DNA of 64,000 nt from DATMER01 sp963741305 (GTDB lineage Bacteria > Acidobacteriota > Thermoanaerobaculia > Multivoradales > UBA5704): the NCBI GenBank assembly GCA_963741305.1, contig CAVUHL010000003.1, positions 3,968,001-4,032,000 on the forward strand, written 5' to 3'. The notes below the pieces were generated by a model that did not search any database, had not been told where the DNA came from, and worked only from the letters and a program-made list of their open reading frames with translations. Position numbers and translations under genes: made by a program. Below, one piece after another: positions 45,278-54,890 of this stretch (positions are counted from its first letter, which is position 1; every line of letters begins with the position of its first letter).

Positions 45278-46122
45278 CGCCGCCGGAACACCGGCAGCAA
45301 CCGGGGGGCCTCGCCGCTAAGTTTTTTCGCACCGAAGACCACGGCCAGCAGCGCCGCGCCGAGCAGGATGATCGCCGGGCCCGAGGGGAGGTCGTAGTAG
45401 AAGGAGAGCGCCAGCCCTCCCAGCGTGATGCCCACCCCCACCAGCACCGAGGAGATCAGCACTCCCCTCAGATCCTTGAAGAGCATCAGGGCGATCACCG
45501 GCGGGATCGTCAGCAGCGCCACCACCAGGATGATCCCCACTACCTGGATCAGGACCACGACCGTGAGCGCGATCATGGTCAGCAGCAGCGTCATCAGCAG
45601 CCGCACCCTCACCCCCTGCACCCGCGCGAAGACCTCGTCGAAGGCCACGGCCACGATGCCCTGGAAAAAGAGGCCCAGGATGCCGAGCACGAACACCGCG
45701 AAGACCAGGATCAGCAGGATCTCCCGCTGCGAGACCAGCAGGATGTTCCCGAACAGGTAGGTCATCAGGTTCGGAGCGTAGCCCGGTGTCAGGTAGAGGA
45801 AGACGAGCCCTACCGCCATGCCGACCGCCCAGAGCACGCCGATGAAGGTGTCGTAGGAGCGCACCGTCTCACTGTTGACGGAGCCCAGGCCGACCGCCGC
45901 GGCCAGGGATAGGGCGACCGCTCCGATCAGCGGATCGATCCCCAGGAAGACGCAGGCTCCCATGCCTCCGAAAGCCGCGTGGCTCAGGCCGTCGCTGAGG
46001 AAGGCCAGCCGCTTGACGACCACGAAGGTGCCGACCACGCCGCACAGGATGCTCGCGATCACCCCGGCCAGCAAGGCGTTGCGCAGGAACTCGTAGGAGA
46101 GGGCTTCGAAAAAAGAGGGCAT
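45274..46122 (-). CDS. znuB: Metal ABC transporter permease (ZnuB/MntB family)
   Basis: 282 residues with about eight hydrophobic spans. The family pattern AGVIASILCGVVGTFVVVKR, LSDGLSHAAFGGMG and the late LTIPPVIALMLFKDL is that of ABC-3 permeases for Zn2+ or Mn2+. It is last in the zur-znuA-znuC-znuB operon, one base after the ATPase stop. The presence of a Fur-family gene and His-rich motifs in its partners favours zinc, but manganese cannot be excluded. Confidence 0.9.
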   Translation of the reverse strand: MPSFFEALSYEFLRNALLAGVIASILCGVVGTFVVVKRLAFLSDGLSHAAFGGMGACVFLGIDPLIGAVALSLAAAVGLGSVNSETVRSYDTFIGVLWAVGMAVGLVFLYLTPGYAPNLMTYLFGNILLVSQREILLILVFAVFVLGILGLFFQGIVAVAFDEVFARVQGVRVRLLMTLLLTMIALTVVVLIQVVGIILVVALLTIPPVIALMLFKDLRGVLISSVLVGVGITLGGLALSFYYDLPSGPAIILLGAALLAVVFGAKKLSGEAPRLLPVFRRR

Positions 46123-46123
46123 G

Positions 46124-46861
46124 TCAGTGATGGTGATGAAGGACCCGGTGAGGCACCCCGTGGGCCACGAGCTCCACTGGGCAGCCGTAGACCTCTTCGA
46201 GGATCTGGTTGTTGACCTCCGTGCCGTGGTAGAAGAGCCGCCGGTTGATGCAGGCGATCTGCTGCACCATCGAGGAGATGGAGGTCACGTCGTGGGTGAC
46301 CACCACGACCGGGATGCGCTGGTTGAGCTCTTCGAGGATCTCGCGCAGCACCTCCCGCGACTCGGCGTCGATGGAGGCCGTCGGCTCGTCGAGGAAGAGG
46401 ATTTCGGGATCGCCGGCCAGGGCGCGGGCGATGAGCACGCGCTGGAGCTGGCCGCCGGAGACCTCGGCCACGTGGGAACGGGCCACGTCCACGAGATGTA
46501 GGCGCTCCAGGATGCGCTCCACGTCCTCGCGGTCCTCCCGCGTGTAGCGCCGGATCAGGCCCCGCCGGCCGAGCTTGCCCATGAGCACCACGTCGCGCAC
46601 CCGCAAGGGGAAGCTCCGGTCGAAGGTCGAGAACTGCGGCACGTAACCCATGTGCCCGCGGGGGATGCGCGAGATCACCTCTCCCGACCAGGGACGGAGC
46701 AGGCCGAGGATCGCCTTGATCAGCGTGGTCTTGCCGCCGCCATTGGGACCGATCACGGCGAGGAAGTCGCGAGGGTTGATGTCCAGGTCCACTCCGTCAA
46801 GGACCAGCTCCCGGCCGTAACCGAAGGTGAGGCCCCGGACCTGCAGCAACGGTTCCGTCAT
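46124..46861 (-). CDS. znuC: Metal ABC transporter ATP-binding protein (ZnuC family)
   Basis: 245 residues. Walker A is GPNGGGKTT, the signature is VSGGQLQRVLIARAL, Walker B is PEILFLDEPTAS and the H-loop is VVVVTHD. The Q-loop region MGYVPQFSTFDRSFPLRVRD is typical of Znu/Mnt ATPases. The C-terminus ends in four His residues, plausibly metal-sensitive. It overlaps the binding-protein gene by four bases (ATGA). It energises uptake through the permease encoded next. Confidence 0.93.
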   Translation of the reverse strand: MTEPLLQVRGLTFGYGRELVLDGVDLDINPRDFLAVIGPNGGGKTTLIKAILGLLRPWSGEVISRIPRGHMGYVPQFSTFDRSFPLRVRDVVLMGKLGRRGLIRRYTREDREDVERILERLHLVDVARSHVAEVSGGQLQRVLIARALAGDPEILFLDEPTASIDAESREVLREILEELNQRIPVVVVTHDVTSISSMVQQIACINRRLFYHGTEVNNQILEEVYGCPVELVAHGVPHRVLHHHH

Positions 46862-47682
46862 GATTTCCCCAGCGCTCCGGCTACGCGGAGCAGCGTCTCT
46901 TCCCAGTCCGCGGATTGCGGATCGGCGGTCACTGTCCGGCCCCCGATTGCCTCGGCCAGCACCTGCGCGCTCTCCCGGGGATAGGGGACGAGCACGACCT
47001 CCGCCCCTTCCCTCCGCGCCTGCTCGATCAGGCCTATCAGGCGGACGGCGCCGGGCTCCTTGCCCTCCGCCTCGATGGCGATCTGCTCCAGGCCGTACTG
47101 CCGGGCGAAGTAGCCCCAGGATGGGTGATAGACCAGGAAGGCACGCTCGCCTCCTTCGAGACGGGCACGGATCTCCTGGTCGAGGCGGTCGACATCTTCC
47201 AGGAAGCGCTCCAGGTTTGTCCGGTATTCGGGAGCATGCTGCGGATCGGCGTCCGACAGGGCGGCGGCGATATTTTGAGCGGCGATTGCCACGGTTTGCG
47301 GTGCCACCCAGACGTGGGGATCGCCGCCTTCGTGGCCATGATCATTCAAGATGAGGTCCATGCCGCGGGACATGTCCACGACGCGGATCTCCGGATGACG
47401 CGCCAGGAAGGGGTCGATGTACCGGGCCTCGATCGCGAAGGCGGGATGGCCGACCTTGACGTAGAGGTCGATCCGCTCGAGCGCCCGGGCCTTGCGCGGG
47501 CTCAGGTAGAGGTCTTCGTCCGAGGCGCCCGGCGCGACCAGTGATTCAACGGTCACCCGGTCGCCGCCGATCCGCTGGACGATTGCGGCCTGGGGCGCGA
47601 CGCTGACGGCGACCCGGATGCGGTCCCCCGCCTCCGGAGCCACGCTGCAGCCCACCAGCAGAAGGAGAACTACTGCGCGCAC
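46858..47682 (-). CDS. znuA: Metal ABC transporter substrate-binding lipoprotein (ZnuA family)
   Basis: 274 residues from the GTG at 47680-47682, with GGAAGG eight bases upstream; a GTG three codons earlier is an alternative. Lipoprotein signal VVLLLLVGC. Family features are VAVSVAPQAAIVQRIGG, a metal site His in VKVGHPAFAIEA, the His-rich loop NDHGHEGGDPHVWVAPQ, the central helix, VYHPSWGYFARQYGL and a late VVLVPYPRESAQVLAE. The cluster A-I fold binds Zn2+ or Mn2+. The start codon lies inside the 3' end of the upstream zur-like gene (13-base overlap), coupling regulator and transporter. Confidence 0.92.
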   Translation of the reverse strand: MRAVVLLLLVGCSVAPEAGDRIRVAVSVAPQAAIVQRIGGDRVTVESLVAPGASDEDLYLSPRKARALERIDLYVKVGHPAFAIEARYIDPFLARHPEIRVVDMSRGMDLILNDHGHEGGDPHVWVAPQTVAIAAQNIAAALSDADPQHAPEYRTNLERFLEDVDRLDQEIRARLEGGERAFLVYHPSWGYFARQYGLEQIAIEAEGKEPGAVRLIGLIEQARREGAEVVLVPYPRESAQVLAEAIGGRTVTADPQSADWEETLLRVAGALGKS

Positions 47683-48041
47683 TCGGCGCACCTTCCGTAG
47701 AGGACCACCTCGTGCTCCTCCAGCGAGAAGCCGGGCGGCGTCAGGCCCCGCAGCCCCTCGGGGCAGCCGTGGATCTCGTAGACGCGGTCGCAGGCCCGGC
47801 AGTGGAAGTGATGATGGTGCCTCTTGCCCGTGACCTCGTAACGCGGCGCCTCGCCCGGCAGGTCCACCTGCCGCAGCCAGCCCGCTTCGACCCCGGCCTT
47901 GAGCGTCCGGTAGACCGTTGCGATCCCGAGCCCGGGCGAATGGGACCGTGCCGCGTCCAGGACTTCCTGCGGCGCCAGAGGCCGATCGGCCTCCTCGATG
48001 GCTGCCTTGATCGCCCGGCGCTGTTGCGTGTCCCGCTCCAT
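47670..48041 (-). CDS. zur: Fur-family metalloregulator, probably Zur
   Basis: 123 residues. The winged helix has the helix-turn-helix HSPGLGIATVYRTLKAGVEAG. The metal sites include KRHHHHFHCRACDRVYEIHG and the C-terminal VVLYGRCAECAQ with two Cys pairs of the structural zinc site. As first gene of a znu-type operon it is most likely the zinc repressor, autoregulated through the palindrome at 48050-48071. No Shine-Dalgarno; the TATTAT box ten bases upstream suggests a leaderless mRNA. Confidence 0.88.
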   Translation of the reverse strand: MERDTQQRRAIKAAIEEADRPLAPQEVLDAARSHSPGLGIATVYRTLKAGVEAGWLRQVDLPGEAPRYEVTGKRHHHHFHCRACDRVYEIHGCPEGLRGLTPPGFSLEEHEVVLYGRCAECAQ

Positions 48042-48049
48042 GAACGAAA

Positions 48050-48071
48050 TGATAATACGTTCTCAGTATCA
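48050..48071. promoter_or_regulatory. Putative Zur operator overlapping the zur -10 box
   Basis: The AT-rich inverted repeat TGATAATACG...CAGTATCA has TGATA and TATCA arms. It covers the TATTAT box (48052-48057, minus strand) of the zur-znu operon and lies just upstream of the divergent yqeY promoter. Fur-family operators are A/T-rich palindromes of about this size. Binding is inferred. Confidence 0.45.
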
Positions 48072-48088
48072 AAGCCAACTTCCCACCT

Positions 48089-48094
48089 TATAAT
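48089..48094 (+). promoter_or_regulatory. -10 box of the yqeY-selB operon
   Basis: A perfect TATAAT seven bases before the ATG at 48102, with no Shine-Dalgarno between, so the mRNA is probably leaderless. The Zur-like palindrome ends 17 bases upstream. Confidence 0.55.
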
Positions 48095-48101
48095 CCCGGG
48101 C

Positions 48102-48560
48102 ATGACGACCACGACACCGCAGCAGCGCATCGAAGCCGACGTAAAGACCGCCATGAAGGCGGGAGAGAAGGAGCGCCTGAGCACCCTGCGCATGCTCCTG
48201 ACCGAGATCAAGAACGAGCGCATCCGCCGCGGGAGCGAAGTGGACGAGGCAGGGTTCGTCTCGCTGGTGCGCAAGGCGATCAAGCAGCGCGAGGAAGCAG
48301 CGCTCCAGTTCCGCAACGGCTCGCGCGAGGAGCTGGCCGCCAAGGAGGAATCGGAGGCCAAGATCCTCGCCGGCTTTCTGCCGGCGCAGGTGGACGAGGG
48401 CCAGATCCGCGCCGCCGTCGAGGCCGTGGTGGCGGAGCGCGGTCTTTCAGGTCAAGCGGCGATCGGCCCGATCATGAAGGAGATGCTGGCCCGCTTCGGC
48501 AGCTCGGCGGATGGCGCCGTCATCAACCGCGTCGCCCGCGAGGTCCTGACGGGCAAGTGA
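48102..48560 (+). CDS. GatB/YqeY domain protein
   Basis: 152 residues from the ATG at 48102. The YqeY pattern is complete: [67 protein letters not shown] and [19 protein letters not shown] with the final INRVAREVL. It is related to the tRNA-binding tail of GatB; a role in tRNA amidation or quality control is proposed for the family but unproven. It overlaps the selB start and forms an operon with it. Confidence 0.92.
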   Translation: MTTTTPQQRIEADVKTAMKAGEKERLSTLRMLLTEIKNERIRRGSEVDEAGFVSLVRKAIKQREEAALQFRNGSREELAAKEESEAKILAGFLPAQVDEGQIRAAVEAVVAERGLSGQAAIGPIMKEMLARFGSSADGAVINRVAREVLTGK

Positions 48561-50476
48561 TGCGCCGGGCCATCGTCGGCACTGCCGGCCACATCGACCA
48601 CGGCAAAACGAGCCTGGTCCTCGCTCTCACCGGCATCGACTGCGACCGCTGGGCCGAGGAGAAGACCCGCGGCATTACGATCGACATTGGATTCGCGCAT
48701 CTGGTTGAGGACGATCTCCAGATCGGCTTCATCGACGTGCCCGGGCACGAGCGGTTCCTTCACAACGCCCTGGCCGGGCTCGGCGGCATCCGGGTCATGC
48801 TGCTCGTGGTGGCGGCCGACGAGGGGGTCAAGCCGCAGACGCGGGAGCACCTGGCCGTCTGCTCGCTCCTGGGCATTCCGGCCGGGCTGGTCGTGCTGAC
48901 CAAGGTAGACCTGGTGTCGTCCGACCTCCTGGAGCTGGCGCAGTTGGAGGTCGAGGAGCTGGTTGCGGGTACCCCGTTCGTGGGCTCAGCGGTGCTGTCC
49001 GTGTCGAGCACGACAGGCCAGGGTATCCCCGAGCTCAGGGCCGCGCTCGTGGAGCTGGCGGCCCGGCACGCGACCGAAGCCGATCCGGACAGGCCGGCGC
49101 GTCTCCCCATCGACCGCGCCTTTCATCTGAAGGGATTGGGAGTCGTGGTGACCGGCACGCTCGCGAGCGGCGAGGTCCGGCCCGGGGACACGCTGGAGGT
49201 GCTTCCCCGAGGCCAGCGTACCCGGGTGCGGAGCGTTCAGGTCCACGGCCAATCGCGCGAGACGGCAGAGGCCGGCGAGCGCACCTCTCTCCAGCTCACC
49301 GGCGTCGCCCTGGAGGAGCTGGGGCGCGGCATGCAGCTCGGCGAGCCCGAGGCGTTCGCGGCTACGACCAGCCTGCTGGGCCGCTTCACGCTGCTGCCGG
49401 ACGCTCCCGGCCCGATCCGCGGCTTTCTGCCTGTCCGAGTCCATCTTTTTGCCAGCGAGGTGCTCGGCCGGATGCGGCCGCTCTCCGCAGATGGCCTTGC
49501 ACCGGGAGAAACGGGCCCGGTGGAGATCCGCCTTCAGGCTCCCATTTCGGCGGTGCGTGGCGACCGCTACATCGTTCGCCGCCCCTCCCCCGCCGCCACG
49601 CTCGGCGGAGGGGAGATCCTCGATCCGCAATGGCGCCGGCACCGGGGCACGATCCTCGGCCAGGCGCTGACCGCGCTTCAAGGGGACCTCCGCGCCGCCC
49701 TCACGTTCTGGGCCGTGGAAGCGGGCGAGCGCGGAGTCGATGCGCCCGTCCTCGCCCGCCGGCTGGGCACGCGCCCCACCCGGATCGAACCCGAGCTGCG
49801 CAAGCTCGCGTCCGCGCAGAAGCTGATCGCGGTACCGGGAGAAGGTCGATGGATCGCCCCCTCGGCCGTGCAGCGGGTCACCGAGCGGGCCCGCCGCGTG
49901 CTCAAGGAGTACTTTCAGAAGGACCGGCTGGCCGAGGCCATGCCCAAGGCTGAAGCCGTGCGGCGCATCCTGCGCGGCCGGGCGGCCGACCTGGCGGCGG
50001 TCTACTTCGGCTGGCTGGAGGCGCAGAAGGTCCTCACGGTGCAGGGCGACCAGGTGACCCTCCCCGGGCGCAGTGCCCAGCTCACGGGCGAGGAGTCGAA
50101 GCTCTCGACAGCCGTGGTGGAAAAGTTCGACAAGGGCGGGCTCACGCCGCCATCGCCGGGCGACGTGGCCCGCGAGCTCAACGCCAAGCCGCAGATCCTC
50201 GACGGCGTCATCCGCCACCTCGTAACCCGCGGGCAGCTCATCCGCCTGCCGGATGGCCTGATCCTCGCCACCTCCGCGGTCGCCGGCCTCAAGCGCGACC
50301 TCCTTGCGACCTCCTGGGACCGCTTCTCCGTGGCGGACTTCAAGGACCGCTTCGGCCTGAGCCGCAAGTGGGCCATCCCCCTGCTGGAGCACCTGGATTC
50401 CACCGGCGCCACCCGGCGCCTGGGCGACGAGCGCATGGTGATCCGGCCCGGTGCCTCCCCCTTGCCTGATGCCTGA
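48560..50476 (+). CDS. selB: Selenocysteine-specific elongation factor SelB
   Basis: 638 residues from the ATG at 48560 (TGATG overlap with the yqeY stop; a GTG one codon earlier is possible). The GTPase has G1 GHIDHGKTS, the switch region [18 protein letters not shown] and LTKVDL. EF-Tu-like domains 2 and 3 follow ([20 protein letters not shown]). The C-terminal ~270 residues form the SelB winged helices that bind the SECIS hairpin. It delivers Sec-tRNA to UGA codons. No selA, selD, selC or UGA-containing selenoprotein gene was recognised in the window. Its end overlaps the start of the first giant helicase gene by eight bases. Confidence 0.95.
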   Translation: MRRAIVGTAGHIDHGKTSLVLALTGIDCDRWAEEKTRGITIDIGFAHLVEDDLQIGFIDVPGHERFLHNALAGLGGIRVMLLVVAADEGVKPQTREHLAVCSLLGIPAGLVVLTKVDLVSSDLLELAQLEVEELVAGTPFVGSAVLSVSSTTGQGIPELRAALVELAARHATEADPDRPARLPIDRAFHLKGLGVVVTGTLASGEVRPGDTLEVLPRGQRTRVRSVQVHGQSRETAEAGERTSLQLTGVALEELGRGMQLGEPEAFAATTSLLGRFTLLPDAPGPIRGFLPVRVHLFASEVLGRMRPLSADGLAPGETGPVEIRLQAPISAVRGDRYIVRRPSPAATLGGGEILDPQWRRHRGTILGQALTALQGDLRAALTFWAVEAGERGVDAPVLARRLGTRPTRIEPELRKLASAQKLIAVPGEGRWIAPSAVQRVTERARRVLKEYFQKDRLAEAMPKAEAVRRILRGRAADLAAVYFGWLEAQKVLTVQGDQVTLPGRSAQLTGEESKLSTAVVEKFDKGGLTPPSPGDVARELNAKPQILDGVIRHLVTRGQLIRLPDGLILATSAVAGLKRDLLATSWDRFSVADFKDRFGLSRKWAIPLLEHLDSTGATRRLGDERMVIRPGASPLPDA

Positions 50477-53400
50477 AGCAAGAGGGCGGTTCCCGGTACT
50501 CCTCCACCCGGACCTCTACAGGAGGCTGCGGGAGAGCGACCGCCCTTCGCGCGCGGGTGTCTGGAAGACGCTCCGCCTCTTGCGTGAAGGCCATTGGGGA
50601 GGGGGAACCCGGGTCAAGCGCCTGCGCGGAGTCGCCCGTCCGGTCTACGAGGCCCGCACCGACTCGGGCGACCGCCTGCTCTTCACCCTGGCGCGCTCGC
50701 CGGTCGAGAACGACCCGGACCGGATTGCCGCCCATCTCCAGGTCTGGGACTGGGTCGGGCACGACGACGTCGACCGGACGGCGCGCCGCAACCGCTTCCC
50801 CGAAGCCGAGTTCCTTGAGCTGGAAGAGGTCGAACAGTTCGACATCGACGAGCCGCCTCCTCATCCGGAAGCCACGTTCGCGGAGATCGTCCCGGAGGCA
50901 GGGACGGTCGAGCCCCTTCTCCAATTCCTCTTCCCCCCGGAGGGGCTGGAGGTCCGCTCCGAGCAGGAGCCGGGCGTCCGCTGGTATCTCCTGGAGCCCG
51001 GCGCCCTGGCCGGGGAGGAGGAGTTTCAGCGCCTCTTCGACGAGGGAGGCGACGAGCTGGAGCTCAAGCTCAGCCGCGAGCAGTACGACATCCTCCGCTC
51101 GCCCGGCCCGGTCCTCCTGGCCGGCAGCGCGGGCAGCGGCAAGACCACGGTCTCCATCCACCGGCTCGCCGCCGCGCCCTCCACGGCTCTCTACCTCTCC
51201 TACAGCCCCACGCTGGTGGTCCACGCGCGCAAGCTCTACCGCGACCTCGCCACGGCGCGGGGTGCCGAAATCCGCCCGGCCAACTTCTTCGCCTTCGCCG
51301 AGCTCTACCGCTCCTTCGTGAAGGAGCCTGAGACCCCGGAGATGACCGAGGCCCTCTTCCACGAGTGGTTCCGCAAGTCGGGGAAGCCCCTCGACCCGGC
51401 CCTCGTCTGGGAGGAGCTGCGGGGCATCCTCAAGGGGGCCTGCCTCGACCTCGATCAGCCCATGCTCGACGAGGCGGCCTACTACGAGCTGGGGAAAAAG
51501 CGCGCCCCGCTCTTCGTGGACGAGCGGCCGGAGATCTACCGCGTGGCCCAGCGCTACCAGCTCTGGCTCGCCGAGGAGGGGCGGAGCGACCGCATCGACC
51601 TCTGCCGGCGCGCCTTTGCCGAGCTGCGGAAGGGCCGGGGCCGCACCTGGGACGTGGTCGTGTGCGACGAGGTCCAGGACCTCACCGAGCTGGAAGTGGC
51701 CTTCGTGCTCGCGCTGTCGCGGCGGCCGGACCTGTCCGGCGTCCTCCTCACCGGCGACACGCAGCAGATCATTCAGCCGAGCGGCTTCCGCTGGGCCGAG
51801 GTGCGGCGCCTGGTGGCCAGGGGCAAGAGCCGTCCCGAGGTGCAGCGCCTGCGGCGCAACCTGCGCGCCGTCCGGCCCTTGGTGGAGTTGGCCAACGCCC
51901 TCCTGCTGCTGCGCCGCGAGGTTTTCGGCCGCACCGAGGAGGACGAGCCCGAGGATGCCGCCCTGGACGGGCCGGTGCCGATCGAGGTGCCGGCCGGCGA
52001 GGAGGCGGTGCTCGCTGCCATTGAGGGGTTTGGCCCGCGCTGCGCAGTGCTGACCACCGAGGAGGAAGCCGGGCGCCTGCGCGCGCGGCTCGGCACCAGC
52101 CGGGTCTTCCACGTCCGCGAGGCCAAGGGGCTGGAATTCGACATCGTGGTCCTCTGGAAGCTGCTCGGTCCGGACCAGGATCTGGTCGAGCGCTTCCTGC
52201 GCGGAGCGGGCGGGCTGGAACGCGAGCCCCGCTTCCAGCGCCTGCTCCAGCATCTCTATGTGGCGGTGACCCGCGCCCGCCGCCATCTCGTCCTCTATGA
52301 GGGGCCGGAGCCGCACCCGTTCTGGAGCGACGGGCGCTTCCGCGGCTGGCTGGAGCGGGAGACGGCCGGGAACCTGGCCCGGCTGTTCCGCCCGACCGCC
52401 TCTCCAGGAGAGTGGGAGCGGGAGGGAGACTGGTTCCTGGAGCGCGGGCACTTCCGCCAAGCCGCCGAGTGCTTCCGCCGCGCCGGAAATCCAGACAGGG
52501 AGGCGGAGGCCCTGGCCCTCGCCGGCGAGGAGCGGGAGGACTGGGCCGGCGCCCTCGTCCGCTGGACCGGCCTGCGCCGGGCCGACCGGCAGGCGCCCCT
52601 TCTCGCCCGCCTGGGACGGTTGGCCGAGGCCGCCGCCCTCTACCGCGAGGCCGGTCTGGAGGCGGAGGCGCGGCTTTGCGACATCCGTCTCCTGGAGGCC
52701 CGCAAGTCCTGGAAAGAGGCCGCGGCCGCCTGGGAGGGCCTGGGCCGCCATGCGGACGCTGCCCGCAGCTGGGAGCGCGCCGGGGTGCGCCGCAACGCCA
52801 GTGCCGCCTTCGCCCGGGCGGCCGAGGAAGCGGGCGATCCGGGCAAGGCCGGCGCGTTCTGGATGGAGGCCGGCGAGTTCGAAGCCGCCGCGCGCTGCTT
52901 CCGCGCCGCAGGCGAGCCGGTGAAGGCCGCTCTCGCCCTGGCGCGCCTGTACGAGGAGGCCGGCCGCTGGAGCCGGGCCGCCGCGGCCTGGCGCCTGGGC
53001 GGAGACCGCCGCAGCGCCGCCCGCTGCCGCGCCGAGCACCTGGAGCAGGCGGACCGGCCCGCTCCGGCCGCGGTCTACCGGGAATGGCTGGGAGAGGACG
53101 AGCGCGCCCTGGCCCTCTACGTGCGGGCCGGCCGCTGGATGGACGCGGCCCGTCTGGAGCCGGCCCGGCTGGACGAGCGCCGGCAAGTCCTGCCGAAGAT
53201 CCGCGAGCTGATCGAGTCAGGTGGGCACGGCGAGGCGGAGCGCCTCCTCGCAACCCGCAAGGAAGCCCTTCGCCTTCCGAACGTCCCCGGTGCCCTTCTC
53301 CTGGGCGCGGAGCGGCTCGCCTGGCAGGAGCTCATCGAGCTGGAGCGGCTGGAGCACCGGAACACTGCCCTCAGCGCAGAGGCCGGACAAGCCTGGAGCC

Positions 53401-54836
53401 GCGCGGCCCGGCATTGGACGCTCGCCTGGGAGCCTCGCCGGGCCGAGCAGGCCTGCCGGAAGGGAGGCCGGACCGCCGCATGGCAGCCAGCCCCGGGCCC
53501 CGTCATCCATACGGAGGAGCCGGAAGGGCACCCGGATCCCGAGATCCTGCGCCGCCTGCTCGCGGAGGTGAACCTCGCCGCCGAAACCCGGGTCCTCGTC
53601 CGCCACCTGATGCGTGGCTGTCCGGACTGCTTCGCCGAAATCGAGCAGGCGAGCCAGCCGCCCACGCCGCCGCTAGACGACTACGACGCGGCCTTCGACC
53701 GGGTACACGACAAGATCGCCCGGGGCAAGATCCAGGGCCTCCCAATTGATATCCCTCCCCTGAAGGGCCTCCATGCCGAAGTCTTCGAGCACACCTACGT
53801 CCAGATGCTGCTCGCGATGCACGGCACCCGCCGGGCCACCGACCTCTCCCTCTGCGAGATCCTGCTGCGCCAGAGCCGTGAGCTTCAGGTCCGCGACCCC
53901 GTGCGGGCGCGCAGGGCCGCGGAGCTCGCGGCCCAGACGGCCGAACTGGTCCATGATGGCCTGTACGGCCCGCCGGTCGTGCAGGACATCCACGCCTGGA
54001 GCTGGGCCCAGCCGGACGACGAACGGATCTCCAAGGGGGAAGACAGGCTGATCGTGAACAGCGCCGACAAGATCCGGCAATTGCTGGCCTGGGAGCCCGA
54101 TCCTCCGATGCGGGCGGGGTTGCTGGCGCTCCAGGCCTTCCTCATGGGCAGCCGCCGACGGATCGGCGAGGCAGTCCGAGCCTTCAACCGCGCGGCCTCC
54201 ATCTATCGCCGGATTGGAGACCGGCACCACTTCGGCCGCGTCCTGCTGCAGAAGGGCATCCTCCTCGGCAGCTCCCAGAAGTACGCGATGGCCTTGCGCC
54301 TGATCCGCCGCAGCCTCGACCTCGTGGATCCGGCGCGCGAGCCGCGCCTGGTCGTCAACGCCGCCCACCACCTGATCTGGTTCCTGAGCCAGATGGGCCG
54401 GACCGCCGAGGCCGAAGCCTGCCTTCATGCCGCGCGGCGGCTCTACGAGCGCGCGGGTGACCGGCGGCACCTTGGCCGGCTCTTCTGGCTGGAAGGCAAG
54501 ATCGCCGTGCGGCCGCGCGAGGCCGAGGCCGCACTGGTCGCCGCCCGCGACGCCCTCCACCGGGAGGGGCTCGGCCACGAGGCCGCCCTCGCCACCCTCG
54601 ACCTCGGCGCGCTCTACGTGCGTGAACGCCGGGAAGTCGACGTGCGCCGCCAGCCCGAGCTGGTCTTCAGCCTCGCAAGCTCCGGCAGCGTGCTCCGCGA
54701 TACCACCTTCCTGGTCGAAACCGCCGGCAGCCTCGCTCGGGAAGAACCGCCCGAGCCCCTCCTCGACGAGTTGTCGAGCTGGATGGAGCGCATGCACAGG
54801 GAGAACAACCCACCCGCCCTGGTCCCTAACGCATAG
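50469..54836 (+). CDS. Giant UvrD-type helicase with RelE/ParE-like N-terminus, helical repeats, zinc-like motif and TPR C-terminus (copy 1)
   Basis: 1455 residues from the ATG at 50469. Residues 1-100 (RFPVLLHPDLYRRLRE..., RVKRLRG, VYEARTDSGDRLLFTLAR) resemble a RelE/ParE-type fold; this is inference. A superfamily 1 helicase follows: LSREQYDIL, Walker A GSAGSGKTT (about 219-227), VVVCDEVQDLT, LTGDTQQIIQPSGF, REAKGLEFDIVVLW and YVAVTRARRHLV. About 640-1000 are degenerate Ala-rich helical repeats (FRQAAECFRRAGN). A CPDC motif with preceding His (VRHLMRGCPDC, about 1045) recalls zf-HC2-like zinc sites. Residues 1100-1455 are a TPR block common in acidobacterial regulators. The helicase motifs look functional. 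Coupled to selB by overlap; copy 2 follows. The role is unknown; defence or RNA/DNA surveillance is possible. Confidence 0.88.
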   Translation: MPEARGRFPVLLHPDLYRRLRESDRPSRAGVWKTLRLLREGHWGGGTRVKRLRGVARPVYEARTDSGDRLLFTLARSPVENDPDRIAAHLQVWDWVGHDDVDRTARRNRFPEAEFLELEEVEQFDIDEPPPHPEATFAEIVPEAGTVEPLLQFLFPPEGLEVRSEQEPGVRWYLLEPGALAGEEEFQRLFDEGGDELELKLSREQYDILRSPGPVLLAGSAGSGKTTVSIHRLAAAPSTALYLSYSPTLVVHARKLYRDLATARGAEIRPANFFAFAELYRSFVKEPETPEMTEALFHEWFRKSGKPLDPALVWEELRGILKGACLDLDQPMLDEAAYYELGKKRAPLFVDERPEIYRVAQRYQLWLAEEGRSDRIDLCRRAFAELRKGRGRTWDVVVCDEVQDLTELEVAFVLALSRRPDLSGVLLTGDTQQIIQPSGFRWAEVRRLVARGKSRPEVQRLRRNLRAVRPLVELANALLLLRREVFGRTEEDEPEDAALDGPVPIEVPAGEEAVLAAIEGFGPRCAVLTTEEEAGRLRARLGTSRVFHVREAKGLEFDIVVLWKLLGPDQDLVERFLRGAGGLEREPRFQRLLQHLYVAVTRARRHLVLYEGPEPHPFWSDGRFRGWLERETAGNLARLFRPTASPGEWEREGDWFLERGHFRQAAECFRRAGNPDREAEALALAGEEREDWAGALVRWTGLRRADRQAPLLARLGRLAEAAALYREAGLEAEARLCDIRLLEARKSWKEAAAAWEGLGRHADAARSWERAGVRRNASAAFARAAEEAGDPGKAGAFWMEAGEFEAAARCFRAAGEPVKAALALARLYEEAGRWSRAAAAWRLGGDRRSAARCRAEHLEQADRPAPAAVYREWLGEDERALALYVRAGRWMDAARLEPARLDERRQVLPKIRELIESGGHGEAERLLATRKEALRLPNVPGALLLGAERLAWQELIELERLEHRNTALSAEAGQAWSRAARHWTLAWEPRRAEQACRKGGRTAAWQPAPGPVIHTEEPEGHPDPEILRRLLAEVNLAAETRVLVRHLMRGCPDCFAEIEQASQPPTPPLDDYDAAFDRVHDKIARGKIQGLPIDIPPLKGLHAEVFEHTYVQMLLAMHGTRRATDLSLCEILLRQSRELQVRDPVRARRAAELAAQTAELVHDGLYGPPVVQDIHAWSWAQPDDERISKGEDRLIVNSADKIRQLLAWEPDPPMRAGLLALQAFLMGSRRRIGEAVRAFNRAASIYRRIGDRHHFGRVLLQKGILLGSSQKYAMALRLIRRSLDLVDPAREPRLVVNAAHHLIWFLSQMGRTAEAEACLHAARRLYERAGDRRHLGRLFWLEGKIAVRPREAEAALVAARDALHREGLGHEAALATLDLGALYVRERREVDVRRQPELVFSLASSGSVLRDTTFLVETAGSLAREEPPEPLLDELSSWMERMHRENNPPALVPNA

Positions 54837-54876
54837 CCCGTATCGAATATCCATATCGTTTGTGTCCCTTCGGGGT

Positions 54877-54882
54877 TATAAT
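54877..54882 (+). promoter_or_regulatory. -10 box of the second giant helicase gene
   Basis: A perfect TATAAT eight bases before the GTG at 54891, no Shine-Dalgarno; leaderless expression inferred. It gives copy 2 its own promoter, unlike copy 1, which is coupled to selB. Confidence 0.5.
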
Positions 54883-54890
54883 CTAACCTC

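Noticed and set aside
48560..50476. A selenoprotein gene or SECIS element near selB
   Set aside because: No gene in the window shows an in-frame UGA interrupting a recognised family, and no hairpin could be tied to one.
50340..53186. Minus-strand frame of 948 codons opposite the first giant helicase
   Set aside because: The sense strand carries complete helicase motifs; the antisense product is a Gly/Ala/Pro-rich shadow without domains.
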